Source: Mesaphorura yosii (Eukaryota > Arthropoda > Collembola > Poduromorpha > Tullbergiidae). From it: a DNA stretch of 64,000 nt. Below the pieces are notes generated by a model. The model made no database searches, was not told where the DNA came from, and worked only from the letters and a program-made list of their open reading frames with translations. This document shows positions 10,373 through 24,600 of this stretch, piece by piece. The stretch spans positions 1-64,000 of the forward strand of contig WIXG01000233.1 in assembly GCA_009869945.1 (NCBI GenBank). The letters are read 5' to 3'. The first letter of the stretch is position 1. Every line of letters starts with the position of its first letter. A program made the translations under genes and the position numbers.

Positions 10373-11456
10373 GGAACCTTACTCTTAATCACAAAGGTCT
10401 TTCCAGCCACCTGTGTTGTAGCCTATTGAAAGTTGGACTCAAAATGTCGAAGTGCTTGGCGATAGACATTCAATTCTGCCTGCGTAGCTTCTCACATTTA
10501 TTGAGGTACAAAATCACAAACAGCTTACTCCTTATTTCAGCTTCTCCGGTTGTAAGGTTCAGGGTCAGAGAAGTAAACTATTGCGATAAGATACCTTTAC
10601 TTGCTTGCTACTCCTCGGCTTACGTCTTAGTACGTAGGAGCCGAGAATAAATAAGCAAAAAATTATTATTATTACTTGCTGCTGTCACTTGCTGCGTCTG
10701 TTTGCATGTTCACTACATCATCGGATTTACGATTTTACACACCACAAATAAAGCGAACTACAATTTATGCCGAAGTCGTGTATACTGATTGAACTGCAGT
10801 TCAACTAATTGAACTGAGTAGAGCGTACATAGAGCAAAGGAAAAGATGGCTACTACTTCGATGACACAATTTTTTTTGTTCCTAAGATTTGATTCATTAC
10901 ATTAGTGCCAGCGTTTTGGGATAGGATTAAAATGCACAAAAGTGGCGCAAAGGCCGAGGTAAGCCCGTCTTGATGAAGAATGGGATTACTAGTTTTGTGG
11001 AAACAGATGAATATTGAGACTATGATGTGTGGACATACCAATTGAAAAAGCACAACATACCAAAACTATTTTCTATTTGAACAGCGTGGACCAATTTAAC
11101 TCTATTTGTGCAGACATTGATTTTCTGGAACGTACTATTCTATAATGTAGCTGTAGCCAGATTGGCTCTGGTTAGCCCCAGAGTTTCTGTTCTCAGGAGT
11201 ACAACAATGGACATAAAGTCCAAATACCACATTTCAGTGCTTGCGCAAATTCATTGTCAATATCGAATTCAGCGAGCATTGGGAGATTGCAGAATGTATG
11301 ATCTTGACTATCAACTTTGGACGACCTCCGCAGATGTGCATATGTTTAATGACAAAACCTCAGGCAAAGATCGCCAATGTAAACTAAACGGATTTGATAT
11401 AAAGTGATTCCGGATCCTCGCTTAATCATAATTAATTGTTCAGTTCGAAAATCGAA
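10373..11456. other. intergenic region between divergent genes
   Basis: Head-to-head spacer: the dioxygenase reads left and the lipase reads right. It contains a short imperfect inverted repeat (10614-10645) and a TATA box for the lipase. Open frame 11108-11407 has no recognisable motif. Confidence 0.45.
11398..11404 (+). promoter_or_regulatory. TATA box of lipase gene
   Basis: TATAAAG, 53 bases before the lipase ATG, leaving room for a short 5' leader. Confidence 0.5.
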
Positions 11457-12867
11457 ATGATCAAGTGCCTCTTAATTTCCTTCGTCGCCTTTGGGGCTTC
11501 TCTCGCGGTATGAAATTTTCTGAGCCGAATTTTATTACTGTCTGACACTCCTGTCCTGTTTGCAGGTTGACGAGAGAGCCCTGGCCACCATTCAACTCCA
11601 GGGGCTGCCAACGATCGATCTTTCTGGACTCACTTGGCAAAACTCTTTCCAACAACTTAACGGTTTTGGTGTCTTCAATATCGGGACGGACGCGAAGAAA
11701 ATTGTCTTCACACTGAGAACCCAAAGAGGGTAAGCAAATTTTTCGAGATCTGCCGTGCAATCATGCTTCTTGTTCGGTGTTAGTACGTCTCGTTGAATTT
11801 TAAATTTTAAATTAGAAACTATCAGGATGAAGTTCTGGACATTGACAACCCTGCATCAATCGCCAACTCTACATGGGACCAGAGTCAGAAGGTGAAAATA
11901 GTGACACATGGATACGTAGAAGACGCAACTGGAGGCCCGCTCTCCCTAACTAAAGTTGTCTTCAATGGTTAGTTAAGCTTTTCCACAAAACTCTACATCA
12001 GACTCGAATTGCCTCACCTCGCATCATCCTGCCTTGAGTTTAGAGTACACAAATGTCCGTCGCCCTGAAAATCTCGTGTTCGTCGACTGGTCAAATCTTG
12101 CTCGTCAACTTAACTACTACGACTCAGTCAAGAATGTTCCGAAGGTCGGCCAGAGACTAGCCCAATTCTTGGTCAGTATGAGAAATGCCAATCTGATCAC
12201 AGATCTTCAGAACGTGCATATCATCGGGTTCAGCTTAGGTGCACATGTGGCCGCAGTCTCGTCAAACTATACCAAGGCCATCATTGGAGAAGAGATTGCT
12301 CGCATTACTGGCCTCGACCCGGCTGGTCCTGGCTTCGTTGACAATAATAAACCACTTGAAGAACGCTTGGACGCGAGTGACGCCACCTTTGTTGATGTCA
12401 TTCACACAAATGGTGGAAGAAGCATCAACATCTTTAAATATTTTGGCTACCCTGATCCGACTGGACATGTTGACTTCTTTCCAAACGGTGGCGGCACCCA
12501 GCCGACCTGCACAGTCCCCTTGATGGGAGAAGTCGTCGGTAAGACGAACATATGCTTTGAAATAAAAATGTGCCCTGCCCGCGGAATAATCTGAGAGAGA
12601 ATCATATTTCAGGCGTCTGCAGTCATTCCAAAGCTGCTGAGTACTTCGCCAGCACAATTCTAGGAAGACAATACATCGGATGTGCTTGTTCTGATTGGGC
12701 CACTTACCAGAAAGGTGCTTGCCCATGCTCCAACGGACCTGTGATGGGAGAAAACGTGGACCAAAGGTACCAGCTTGTAACTCACACAAATATGTTTCAG
12801 CAAGTCTCATAAATCATATCCTTTCTTGTACAGTGCTCGTGGCAGTTTCTACCTGAAGCTGAAGTAA
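11457..12867 (+). CDS. secreted neutral (pancreatic-type) lipase
   Basis: Extracellular triacylglycerol lipase or phospholipase of the pancreatic lipase family. Six exons: 11457-11507, 11566-11729, 11816-11967, 12044-12538, 12613-12766 and 12834-12867; phases agree and give 349 residues. The signal peptide is MIKCLLISFVAFGASLA, encoded by exon 1. The catalytic triad is visible: Ser in GFSLGAH, Asp in GLDPAGP and His in VCSHSKAAEYF. Other family marks are VTHGY (oxyanion region), VDWSNLA and GHVDFFPNGG. A cysteine-rich C-terminus (CACSDWATYQKGACPC) replaces the vertebrate PLAT domain, as in insect lipases. The intact triad points to an active enzyme rather than a yolk-protein-like relative. 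Digestive or yolk-related use cannot be decided. Confidence 0.93.
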
Positions 12868-15654
12868 TAAACGGAAGGCAGATTGGGTCTCATCTTCATG
12901 CCCATTCCACTCCACACGTATCTGTTTAATTGGTTAACTTCAAATATTAATAAAATCCTTTACATGCAATATTCTACGTGCGCAAATATTTTTAAAAATT
13001 GGGTGTCAGTCGAGAGTTATCGTTACATATTGCGGTCATCACCAAACACTTCTGACATTCCTGACTCCGGCGAGCAGCGTGCAATAATTAGAAAAATAGT
13101 TGGCCATTACCACTGCAATGAGATTTGAACAGCTGCACCTTACAATTCCACGTGTATCAACTCCACCAATAACATTACCATCTCACTAAGAAGTTCATCA
13201 CATCAGTAATGTAACGCGGTCGGTAATGAGTTCCACAACCATCGAAAGGATCCGGTTAAATTAGAGTCACATGCGGAATGTAATTTTTTAAGGACTTCAC
13301 TCTGCAATTGCCGCTGTTCGATTGGGTTCACCGATTGTTTTTTGTTTCTAAATTCGAATTCGTACTTCCTGAATCGCTGAAAGTGAAGCATAGCCGTGGC
13401 CAAGATCTTCCTTTTAAACTGGTTCAGAATTCAGCGTAGAAATCCCGGTAACCAAAGCAGTAAATGCAATTGCAGTTAATAAAAATTAAGCGCTTCCATT
13501 GTTGAAGTAGCTGTAGCTGAAACCAATTATAAATGGTGAATAGTAAACGGTTTGGCATTGCGATACTTTCAAGCAAAATTATACCGCATCAATGCATTTC
13601 ATCGTTTTACGCCGTCGTCGTAAAATGACGTTTAATCTCAATGGCAGGCAATAAAGTGAAAAACTCTCGTAAATGTAAGCAGAGTAAAAGAACAGAACGT
13701 CTTCCTTTCATCATTTTTCCGATGAAAGACAAGAAGATGGGCTCTGAAGGTTGTAGAGCAGAAGACAAAGGACAGCGCAACTGCACCTCAGTACAGTTTT
13801 GATTGCCTTTGAATTTGTGCAGCGTGCATGCAAAAACTGCATTGTTCTCCGCCCGCTCGCTTTGTCTCCGGTGGAAAAACTCGGAAGTGATTTGCACAAC
13901 AATGAGCTCATCATTCACTACGAGGCGAGAAGAAGCGCCATCAATTCATCCATCGCAATGGCATGGCGTGATCATGATCGAGATCTTTTGCCTTTTGCAT
14001 GTGCCATCTGCTTCTGTGCAGCAGAGCAGCAGCGGCGTTGACAATTGACAATGACATTGACGAAAGACAATGCAAATGCAAGACAATTTCATTTAATTGC
14101 GAATTTCCTCGGCTTTCCGCTTGGGCCTCTGGAATTATAAATCGCAAACACGGAGGGATAGCCAGTCAGCCTCCGCCTTTTTGCATCCTGATTCGTGTGC
14201 ATGTCAAGAATTGCGTTCCATTTTCGCTTGCTCGTTACTTTTCTGCGCGCTACGCACTCGCCTCGCTCGTAAATTTGATCCCACATTACGGATTAATGAG
14301 TTTAATCTATTCCTCATCTAATCCTATTAGGCATGCTACTCACGATCAAGATGACAGGCAAGAGACAATGCGAATACGCTGCTGTCTTTGCCTTTGCCTT
14401 ACATAACGTAACCCATGCGAGCGAGCGCCATGAACCATGCGAGATGCGAGCAGAGCTCACAATAGGGCACTAGGCGTTGTCAAGGCCCACAGCCTGCCAA
14501 ATGCCAGACATGCCCTGTCTGGCGATGGTGACGGTGATGTGATTCATATATCTTTAAAAGGCAAGCCGCCAGATTCGCGATCGTGAATTGCTAGTGTGCA
14601 TTATGCCCTGCAATTTCGCGACACACCAATTATCTTTTGCTCTGCTTTTGTAGTTTTTGCGTTGCTCGTACGCGGTACAACGTACAAGACAAGACAACAA
14701 TAATAATGACGGTTATTAAAATTCATAATTTACGAGCATGACTCGATGGCATCGCAAGAGAAAAGTAAGGCGCTCGGTGCTCATTACACAAGACAAATTG
14801 TAAATTGCGATCTTGTACTTGCAAACAAGCAGAAATGGAATTCGCGAGGCAAGTTTCGCATATCATTTCCAAATGTAGCAGGAAAAAAACCTACGAAGGG
14901 AATATTTATTAATGCAAGTACATCACAAATATTGCTGATTGCAAATTAGAACAGGCACAAGAATCTCAGACAGAAAAAGGCTGAAAGCAGAGTGACGTGC
15001 AAAATTTTTGCACAAACCCCAATTGATATGGCTTTCAATCCAAGCCAAGCCAAGCTAGTCAAGCTCGAGTTGAACGCTGCACTGGGCTGAATTGAATTAT
15101 GATTATGCATAATACGAATGAATTATCGTAATAATCCAAGACAGACAACGCACAGGAAAAAATCTCACACTACTTTGTCATTCTTATTTTTATTGTGTTA
15201 ACGTATTACGTATTAAGTTTGCCATTCGCCTGATTCGCACGTATGCACATGAAGCTTGAAGCATGTAATACCGTCACCGTCACGTAGCACTCATTATCAT
15301 TGCATTATTGAGACAAGTTACCCAGGAGCATAATGGCGAGCCAAACCGTGTAGCCAAGAGCTGCAGGACATACTTTTCAATTTGCAAAGATGCAAAATGC
15401 GAAATGCGAAAACGGTGTGCCAGTGCCTTTGCCTGTACTGCCTGAACACTCACTCTCATCGTATCGCATGCATTCTTGGACTAGCATCTTAATCATCCTC
15501 ATCTCATCACATCTTTCTCGTGTTGGTTGGTGTTCGTATCACGCTCACGTTTTGCTGAATTGCATGCAGCTCGGCAGCCAGGCAGGCATTTGCATTGTTT
15601 GTGAGTTTTTTATTTCCGGGGTTATTGCAGTACAGTTACGGTACGTTCTTAATA
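12868..15654. other. long intergenic region and likely 5' leader of the RasGAP gene
   Basis: No credible coding exon seen. AATAAA-like signals just after 12867 suit the lipase 3' end. From about 13600 the sequence becomes rich in short repeated words (GACAATG, GCAAATGC, GAGCGAGC) and short ORFs without motifs, typical of arthropod regulatory DNA. It probably includes the promoter of the upstream RasGAP isoform. Confidence 0.45.
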
Positions 15655-18600
15655 ATGAAGCCTAAGAAGAGCACCACCACGAAGCTGAAGAGGCAGAGTC
15701 CACAACATCCGAATCAGGTTCAGTCTGAATGTGAACCAGTGCAGGTGCCGGTGACGGCCGTAGCGGTTGTTGTGCAATCGCAATCACAGTCGCAGTCCGA
15801 TTCGACGTCGCATTGTGTTGCTGGTGCTGATCAGGAGAAGGCAGTCACCTGCAGCGGTTCTCGGTCCTCTGCCTACGACGGCATCATCTGCACGATCGGC
15901 CAGAAAATACCCGAGTCCTTAGCTAAATGTGAGTCCGATTCATACTACACAAGTCCAGCAGTAGCAGTCATGAATCACGGCTGCGACTCCGGACCGCCAT
16001 CACTACAAATGGCGGCCGACGCCGGCGATGACAACAATTACTACGAGAAGATGTACGAGATTGATCTGAACTCGAGCAGCAGTCGAAGCAGAAGCAGTTC
16101 TACTACGAGTGAGGTGGACGTGAATGTGAACGTGAACAATGCTAATGGAAGCGCGGTGTTATTGAATGGACCCAATTCCGGTGCGAATGGGAATTTAGTG
16201 ACTTGTTCTATAAGCAGTACGCAAGCATGGAACAATGAACCACCTCCATTGCCGGCTGTGCGAGTGTCTAAGAAATCGCGAGCAAATCCGGTGGTGACTG
16301 TAGCCAGTTCATGTCCGCACGGATGCGGGAAACGTTCAGAGCCCCAAAGTTACGACTATTCCGAGCCAGTGGACTCTACTCGGTGCAGTCAGGCTCCACC
16401 ACAGCCATCACCTCCCGTACCTCTCCGTCCATCAACGCGTACCCGCTCATTCACACCAACCGCCCTTCCCCGTCAACAACTTCCGATTCCAAACCTGACC
16501 ATTCTGAACCCGGACGGCAGTGTGCGAATCCCAAACCCAGCAGAGAATGAACTCGACAGCCTCGACTTGACGTTGTTTGAAAAGAAAAGGGTGGATGCAC
16601 AGCAACAATTACAATTACTCGGTCACAATGACACCAATCATCGAGCAATGTCACCGTCATCGCTGTTGCGTGCCGCGACCAAGAAAGTGCATGCACAGAT
16701 CAGCGCGCACACGCACAGTCACGGCACGGCTGGCAGCAGCGGCAGTTATTGGATGGACGCTGGAAATGAGTTTGAGTTCATTTCGGCTGCATCTGTCCTG
16801 AAGAACGCGAATGCCAATAAGGTCAGTGCAAATTGCAATTGACAATTCGCGATATCTCAATCGCGAAATCGGAAAATTAGGACGGATTTTTTGTCTCCCT
16901 TTCTTCTTGAGTTAAGTTGATCTGATTTACTTAACGCGTGTCCATTTAGAGAGAAATCTCAATCACAAATACACAAGGACAATGTCAATTAAATTCGGCT
17001 CCTGCTCATCAAGCAAGGGAAGCTACTCCAAGCCAAGCCAATACAGTATGCAAATTGCTGCTGCTTGAGTTCTTCTGCTTGAACGCTTGATTGAAGCTAG
17101 ACACAGACCCAGAAATTAATAATACAAAACTTGAACTACTTGTTGAGTATTGGTTTTTTTGCTGGCATTATCTTATCCTGAATTTCCTTATACAGAAACC
17201 TCAAACCAAATTTTAAAGGACTGCTGTGCTACGTTTGAGCATGGGCCTCGGTCATTCATTGCGTCGCATCGTGCAGGCAAATTGATAATATTATTAAAGT
17301 GAAACCACAAAACGACAAAAGCTAAATGTTCTTGTGTTTTATGTCGCATGTGTTCATGTTCCCATCAGAATTCACAATTCAGGTTTTCGTTACAATTGCA
17401 TCGGGTTTCTTGTTGATTTCAACTTCCCCTTTCTTGTAGACGAGTCAGAATTTATTGAATAAAGTAAAAGTTGGGCCGGCCAAGTCGACGACTGTAGTAA
17501 ATCATGTTCTTGTACTCACATTTGTCGTACCGCAGCGGCGAAACGTATAATAACGAAATTATAGTACAAATGCGTACACATTTCCTCTACCCATGTTAAC
17601 TTGTTTACTAAATATTTGACTTTGACTTGATCAAGTCAAAGTCAGTTTCAATTTCTGTCTGAAATTGAAGTGCGTAATACTTTTGTGATTGGTTTATTAA
17701 CTTGTCGGTGTCCGGCTTGCTGTCTTACAGTGTCAAATTGGTGTTGGTGTTGGAAGGTCAAGCGCATTTGCTCAATCTGCCGCGGAAGAAGAATCTCATT
17801 ATTCACTCCCAGCGCCAGAGCCTGTGTGTGTCCTCTCGCCGTGCACCGTTCCCAATTGTCATTGTGGTTCCTCGCTCGCACGCACTCGCACCACTCCGAT
17901 TTGTCAGGAGGTCATCATGGAAGAAGGCTACGACTTTGATGACTGTGATCGTGGAAGTAGCACGCGGTCGCACAGTTTTGGCAAGACCAACAGCGGTAGC
18001 GGCAGTGGCCGGAAGAGTAAATCGTCCACGCCAGCAGTCACACTTCGCTCTGTGTCAGCCTCGAGTTCGATGCAATACGGTAAGCAATGTGCTATAATCA
18101 CTCAATTGCATGTTTGCATGCTAAATAGTGTCAAATGAAGATGCAGACACATGAGACAGCTTGTGCTCAATGCTCTACTTAATTTAATTTGGCCTGCGCA
18201 CTCAGCGCACAGTGTCGTTATAACTGCGCGTAGGCTCGTTAGTTATGGTTGCGACCGAACACGCGAGCTTGACCGACACTAATCTTGTATACTTTTGCTG
18301 GTGCGGTGTCTGTCCAATTGTCATTAACATTATCTTGATTACCGACATTACGTAATCCCTTAATTGCTAAATCAGTACTAGAACTCATTCAAAGCCGCAG
18401 TAGAGCACATGCGTGAAAGAAAGTAACGGGTTGATTGATGACCCAATTCGTACGTGTGCCAATCTGCATAAGAGTAAATTAAAGATCATCTTCAGTCAAA
18501 CAAACAAATCTTCACACACATTCATGCAAGTTCATCGTTCTGAACGCTTTTATCTTGAACTTTTGACAAGATGAAGTCAAAGCAATTCACAGCCCAAAAG

Positions 18601-21600
18601 TCAAGAGATGGGATCTTGCCGTGTCTCGTGGGGCAAGTCGAAGTCGCGTGCACGCGCCCGATGCGATTTGAAAGCACACGACAATAATTAAGTTTATGAC
18701 ATTTTAAACATCACTCGCTTGAAGCTCGCGCTTTCTAACTTAACCCTGATAATCGCAGGCAGGGCGCTGCGCATCTGAGGCAGGATTAAAATGATCATCA
18801 TAAAATGACATGCCAAAGCCAAGTTGAAGGCATTAAATCAAGTGCTTACTCTTTGGCGAGATTAAGTGTATGCCAGGGCTCTTAACAGGAAAACGCACCA
18901 TTACCAGAAGCCATAAACCCCACAGAGAAGGCAAGAGCCGGCGCATTACTTAAGTTTAATGTCCTCCATTAACTTTTAGACCTTAATTGCACGGGAGCTC
19001 GCGTACTCGTACACTTAATAACGCACTGTGGGACACACACGTGAGAATCGGGTGGTATAAATTGAGGATGTGTCATCATAAGATTCTCATGATTAAAATT
19101 GTAAGGAAAGCTAACGGGTTTTCGTCATAAGCTTAAGCCCTCGGCCCACTGGCTGTCTGCCTGCCTGTCCAAGTGTCTATCAAAATTGTTGATCTTGTTT
19201 TCACGTTATTAGTAAAAATGAATATTACTTTGTTGTGGCGGTGGATGAGGCTCAGGTTTTCCTGTCAAACATGTTTTAGAGTGCATGGATTTATGATTCT
19301 CACACATGCACGTGTACGTGTTCGTGTGCGTGTTTCTGAAATGATATTTGGTACGTGAGAGGGAAGCCGATCATCGACCAAACCCTGTTCCTGTTGCCAG
19401 TCAGCACAAAACGGAAATCAAACACAGAGACAGGCCAGCAGCAGAAGTCTGTGCTGAATGAACGAGCCGAGTCAGGCTAGGCAGCAGCTGCAAAAAAGAG
19501 ACCCAAAAGATTCTCTCTCCTCGCTCTTCTCGACTGATGATGTGCGATGCGTTCGTACAATTTAATAGGTATTGCCTTATATGTAATTTTATAACTCGAG
19601 AGAGACTCGCAGACTGTACGCGTACAGAATGCACAGAGATGGTAAAATATAACAATGGAAATGGTACGAGAGGGTTTACATCTGCAATCTGTTGTTATGT
19701 AAGGAAATATGGGCATGGGCAGGGTAAAAAATCAGTGCAGGGTTGGATTTCGTGTTCGTCTTTATCCGTTGCACTTTCTTTAGAATCAGAATTGACGTTC
19801 ACGCTAACATTCACCCTCGCCCTGTCCGTTCTGCATCTGCTCGCACACACAGGGAGACAGGACGAGTGTCAGAGATCAATTGAGATCTGCAAGGCGAGGC
19901 AGCAGCAGCAGACAATACAAAATGTAGTCGTGCCATACCCATAAACTTTAACTCAAGATAACGACAAATTACCAATTGTCCTTAGCTTTAATCAGTCGTT
20001 TAACTTGAATCTCAATGTAACACGTTAAGTTTGGAAGAATAGGGAAAGAATCCACAGTCACGTTTACGCCACACCTGGGTAGCCTCGCCAACAGTTTGCG
20101 TTTGCAAATATTGTCACGTTATTGCCATTCTACCGTTGCTATTTTTAGTCAGCCAAGCCAGTGCACTCGTGTGTTGTGTCTTGCTCTCGTCTGTGAATTA
20201 TTTTTATTATCGGTTGATCAACCTCAACCCACAGTCAGTCCACGTCCAAAACACTGCCGACGACAACCCGTCCCGTGCCAAACCAAGCCCTTTCAGCAGT
20301 GCCAACGCTAACATAATGATGTCTTCATGTAATGCAGTTGGCTTGAGTCTGAGCCTACAATAAAATGACGTCAGGTAAGCAAAGGAGGAAAGATTGACAA
20401 TAACAAGGACAGGGCCAGTACTAATCATAAATTTATTATGATTAGCATAATGGGTTTCATGTTCATGGGTCTGGCATCTGTTTAAAATCGAGTTTACCCT
20501 CTGCATTGCATATCATACAAACATAAATTGAGTTAACATTGAACAACTGAAACTGAACTTGTACTCGGTGCGCTGTACACAACCAATTATCATACCATTA
20601 TCATTATATCTACTGCTAGGCCGGTTCAAGTATGCGGTGCTCTGGTACTGGGGCTCTGTATCGTATGATAAGTGACTCATCTAAGTTGGCGACTCATCGT
20701 TGTCATTGCATTTGTACTTGTACATCGTGCCGTGTCCTTTGTGTCTTGTGTTCCTTAGTTTGCGTCTACAAGAAACACAAGATTGAGAACTGATTTAGTC
20801 TTGTTTCTGTGTTTGTGTTGTGAATCGTGAGTTCTTGAAGGATGCGAGAACAATTTTAACATCTGACAGCGACATTTTATTTATTTACCCTTAATTTTAA
20901 CGTAACTTTTAACCTTCCTTTAACCGTGCCTTTTAAATTTTAACAGCGTGTTCTGCATGATTTCAAGTCATTTACAATCTGAGCGAGCTCATGTCTAATC
21001 ACTGCACAGTAATTCACTTAATTGGCAAGTGTAAAGTTTTTAGCGGAGCGGCTGTGGTTTCGCTTCGCGTTGTAATTAAAAGACGTGCATAGCATGACAC
21101 ATTTGTGATAAAGTGTGAAGTTGTGCAACCAAAGTGTTCAATCCGTCCAGCAACTAACAGCTGCCACAGTCACCATCCATTAATGGAATGGCTGCATTAA
21201 GTTAATTACCCCGAATACTGACGTTACTGACGATAACAATTGAACGTACGCGAGTCAAGATGAAGTCTCTCAAGTCGCATGTGTTTAACAAGTACAATTA
21301 CAAAAGGAAATTAAGTGACAATCCGCCAGCGCACCCAAAGAATAGTCATTTAAGGACGAAAGCGCCTAGTCCAAGTAAAAGTACAACCTGTTTAGCAAGT
21401 GCGAGTAAAAGCACTGCGACTACGAGCAATGCCATCCGCAGTCGCAGGAACAGCAATGACAATAATCGAAGTACCAATTTGAAATCAAGTTTATCGTGTT
21501 TTGTGCTTAACCGGCCTGAAGTTGACGACGAGATTGAGATTTATAGGCCATCGCCAACACCTAGCTTGGCAAAGGCTCGAAATTACTCAAGTTTTTCCGA

Positions 21601-24600
21601 ATCAGAAGACCATTATGATACAAATAACGATCACGATGATGATGATATTGACAATCATGCGTGTGTGTACTACGATGAGGACTCAGGTAATGAAGGTGAA
21701 AGTATGATGTCGTTAAGTTAAGTCTGGCCACTTGATCCTGTTTAAAATAGAAATTATGATTTATTGATTTTTTGAGTGATACATTGATCTAGATCATTCA
21801 GGTTCTGTGTTGATGAAACGAAAAGTGGTTGGCACATAATCAGTCTTAGTTTTACTTTCCTCTGAGACTTGAGTTCGTCATTTAAATGCCGTTTCCTGTC
21901 TCAATTTATATCAGTCGTACCGGAGCCGTCAAGCAATAAAAGTAACAGGGAACAACGAACAGATTCTCAGTCGCGTCTTTCTTTTTTCATATACAGATAC
22001 GAGTTATGACAAAGCAATTGGTTCCGGGTCAGGATCAGTACCAATGAGTATTCAACAGCTTAACAAGCGAAGAGGATCTCTACCGTTAACCATGACATCT
22101 GGAATTGTCCACGATCCAGCAAATGACCAATCGACTAATACTAATCAAAGTTCTACAAGCAGTAGTTTAAGCTCCACATCAAGATTAGTGGTAAGTTCCT
22201 AAAAAGATACGAGTACAAAGTTAAAGTAGTATGCAAGCGCATAATGATCACCCAACTTAAATTGAGCAATTTTTCGATTTCAGAACTTCTTTGCTAAGCG
22301 GTCGTTCAAAGTATCCTCTGGAAATCCGTTAAATCGAGCAAGGAGTGCGTCCAAGTTAGATCCTAAGATCTTAAACAGTGCTACCAGCAATGTGGCCAAC
22401 GCTGAATTAGAGGAGCGGTAAGTTCACTTCTGAATGAGATAATTTTTAACCATAGACCAAAAATTAAGAAATTGGTTCAATAATTTCAGGAGAAACAGTC
22501 AAAGTCAAACACCGCCGCTGTCAAGCAACTCGGATCCTGCTGCACAACAATTGGTTAATGCTCAAAGCTTGCATCCGTCCGTAATCAACAATCAACATGG
22601 TTTTGTAACCACCTCTGCCGACGGCACAACCCAGTATTACAGTTGTAAGACGCGCGCAGAACGAGATACATGGCTCCGACACATTTTGGAATCAATTCAC
22701 CATCCTGAGAAGCCAAGAGTAGAAAACTCTTTCCAAATATGGATCCTGGAAGGAAAAGACATCGGAAAGCCGGGCCAATCAAAAAGATATCATTGTGAAA
22801 TTCATCTGGATGACAAACTGTATGGGAGAACAAGTGGAAAGATCAAGGATGAGTTATTATTTTGGGGCGAAGAGTTCATATTCAACGAACTTCAAGTCAG
22901 CGAAGCCACTGAGGCCGTCATATCAGTTTGGAGAAGAGATGCGACGAAGAAGAATTCTGGCAAGACGAAGAAAAAGGAAAAGAAAGAAATGATTGGAACC
23001 GTGAAGCTTCCATTAAAAAATTTACAATCCAGGCAGTTGGTCGAAAAATGGTATCCGCTGAACTCAGAAGCGTCATCAGCGAAGCTCAAACCGACACTTC
23101 GCATTAAATGCAAGTTTGAGGCGATCCAGATTCTTCCCATTTCGAGTTATCTTCCATTGGTGCAGGTAATTTTAAACCATGTTTCAGTCTGTCTATGCAA
23201 ATATGCGACGATGCGAGTATGCAAGAGCGATGTAAAGCAATCGATATGGTTTCTTGTTTTAGTTTGTTGAAGAGAACTACGTTCTGTTGTGTGAACATTT
23301 GGAGCCATTTCTGAGTGTAAAAGGGAAAGAAGATCTTGCAGACGCTCTTATTAACGTGCTTCATCATCAGTCAATTGCAAAGAGATTCGTGGCAGATTTG
23401 GCTTTAAGGGAAATACTAAGAGGAGGTAAACATGGTTACTATTTTTGTTGCTTAACAAACACCTCGTGGAGTGTCTGGATTTCCTGTCCACCACAAAAGG
23501 ATTACGGACTGTTTGTCGGCTAAACTTAAACTTCGGCTAGTGTAATAATTTCCGAATATTCTTCCTCTGGTTTTTTCAAGGTGATGACAAATTGACATTT
23601 CGTGGAAATTCAATTGCTACGAAGGCGATGGAGTCATATCTGAAGTTGCTTGGATCCAACTATCTCGATACAATTTTGGGACCCTTCATTGAGCAGTTCC
23701 AAAATTGTGACTTGTACGATTGTGAAGTGGACCCTATGAGAATTCAACAGATCACGCATTTGCCCAGGAATCAATCAAATCTGAGAATGTGCGTAGATAA
23801 CATCTGGCACGCAATTCTTGATGGACTCGAATCGTTTCCTGTGGAGTTGGAGGAATGCTTCAGCTACTGCAGGCAAGAGCTGAAGGACGTTGGCAGAGAG
23901 GAGTTGTGCGGCCATTTGATTTCAGCGAGTGTGTTCTTGAGGTTTCTATGTCCAGCTATTCTTTCTCCAAGCCTCTTCCGTATCACAACAGGTATGGATC
24001 ATTAGTCTCAAATCTCATTCACACTGGAAATGAAGAATGAAGTCAGAAAACTTTAATCAAATTTTGTCACAGAATATCCAAGTGAGAGATCTGCCCGAAA
24101 TCTCATGCTTATCGCCAAAGTCATGCAAACGCTTGCCAATTTCACTCGGTTTCAAGGCAAAGAGAGCTACATGGAATTTATAAATGATTACGTCGAAAAG
24201 GAGGCTGAAAACATGGCTAACTTCCTGCTGAAAATCTCTGCTGTAAGATAATCAAAGCTTGTCTAAATTCCTATAGTAAGATAACATTTATTTTATTTAT
24301 TGCATTACAGCCGGTCTACTCGAGCCAACTCACGTCAGCTCCGACGACTACAGTTGATTTTGGAAGATGGCTGAGTGTTTTGACAACGTTGCTGTCCGAT
24401 TCTATCGATAAAATCGCCAATAAGACGGAAGAATTCCGGACATTGGAGGACATTTTGAGAAAACTTCAACCGTTGCAGCAAGTGACATCTTCTGCGCCGA
24501 CATCTTCTCCGCCACCACCCCCAATGGTGACGACAGCTCAAGTCGGACAAACGGGAACTTTAGCTTACGCAATTGGAAACGTCATATCACAGTCCGCAAT

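Noticed and set aside
12262-12810. 182-residue minus-strand frame
   Set aside because: Antisense of lipase exons 4 and 5.
15595-15654. Upstream start of the RasGAP long exon (MFVSFLF...)
   Set aside because: The first codon there is not ATG and the segment looks like an intron/acceptor stretch (TTATTGCAG); the ATG at 15655 opens a basic, plausible N-terminus.
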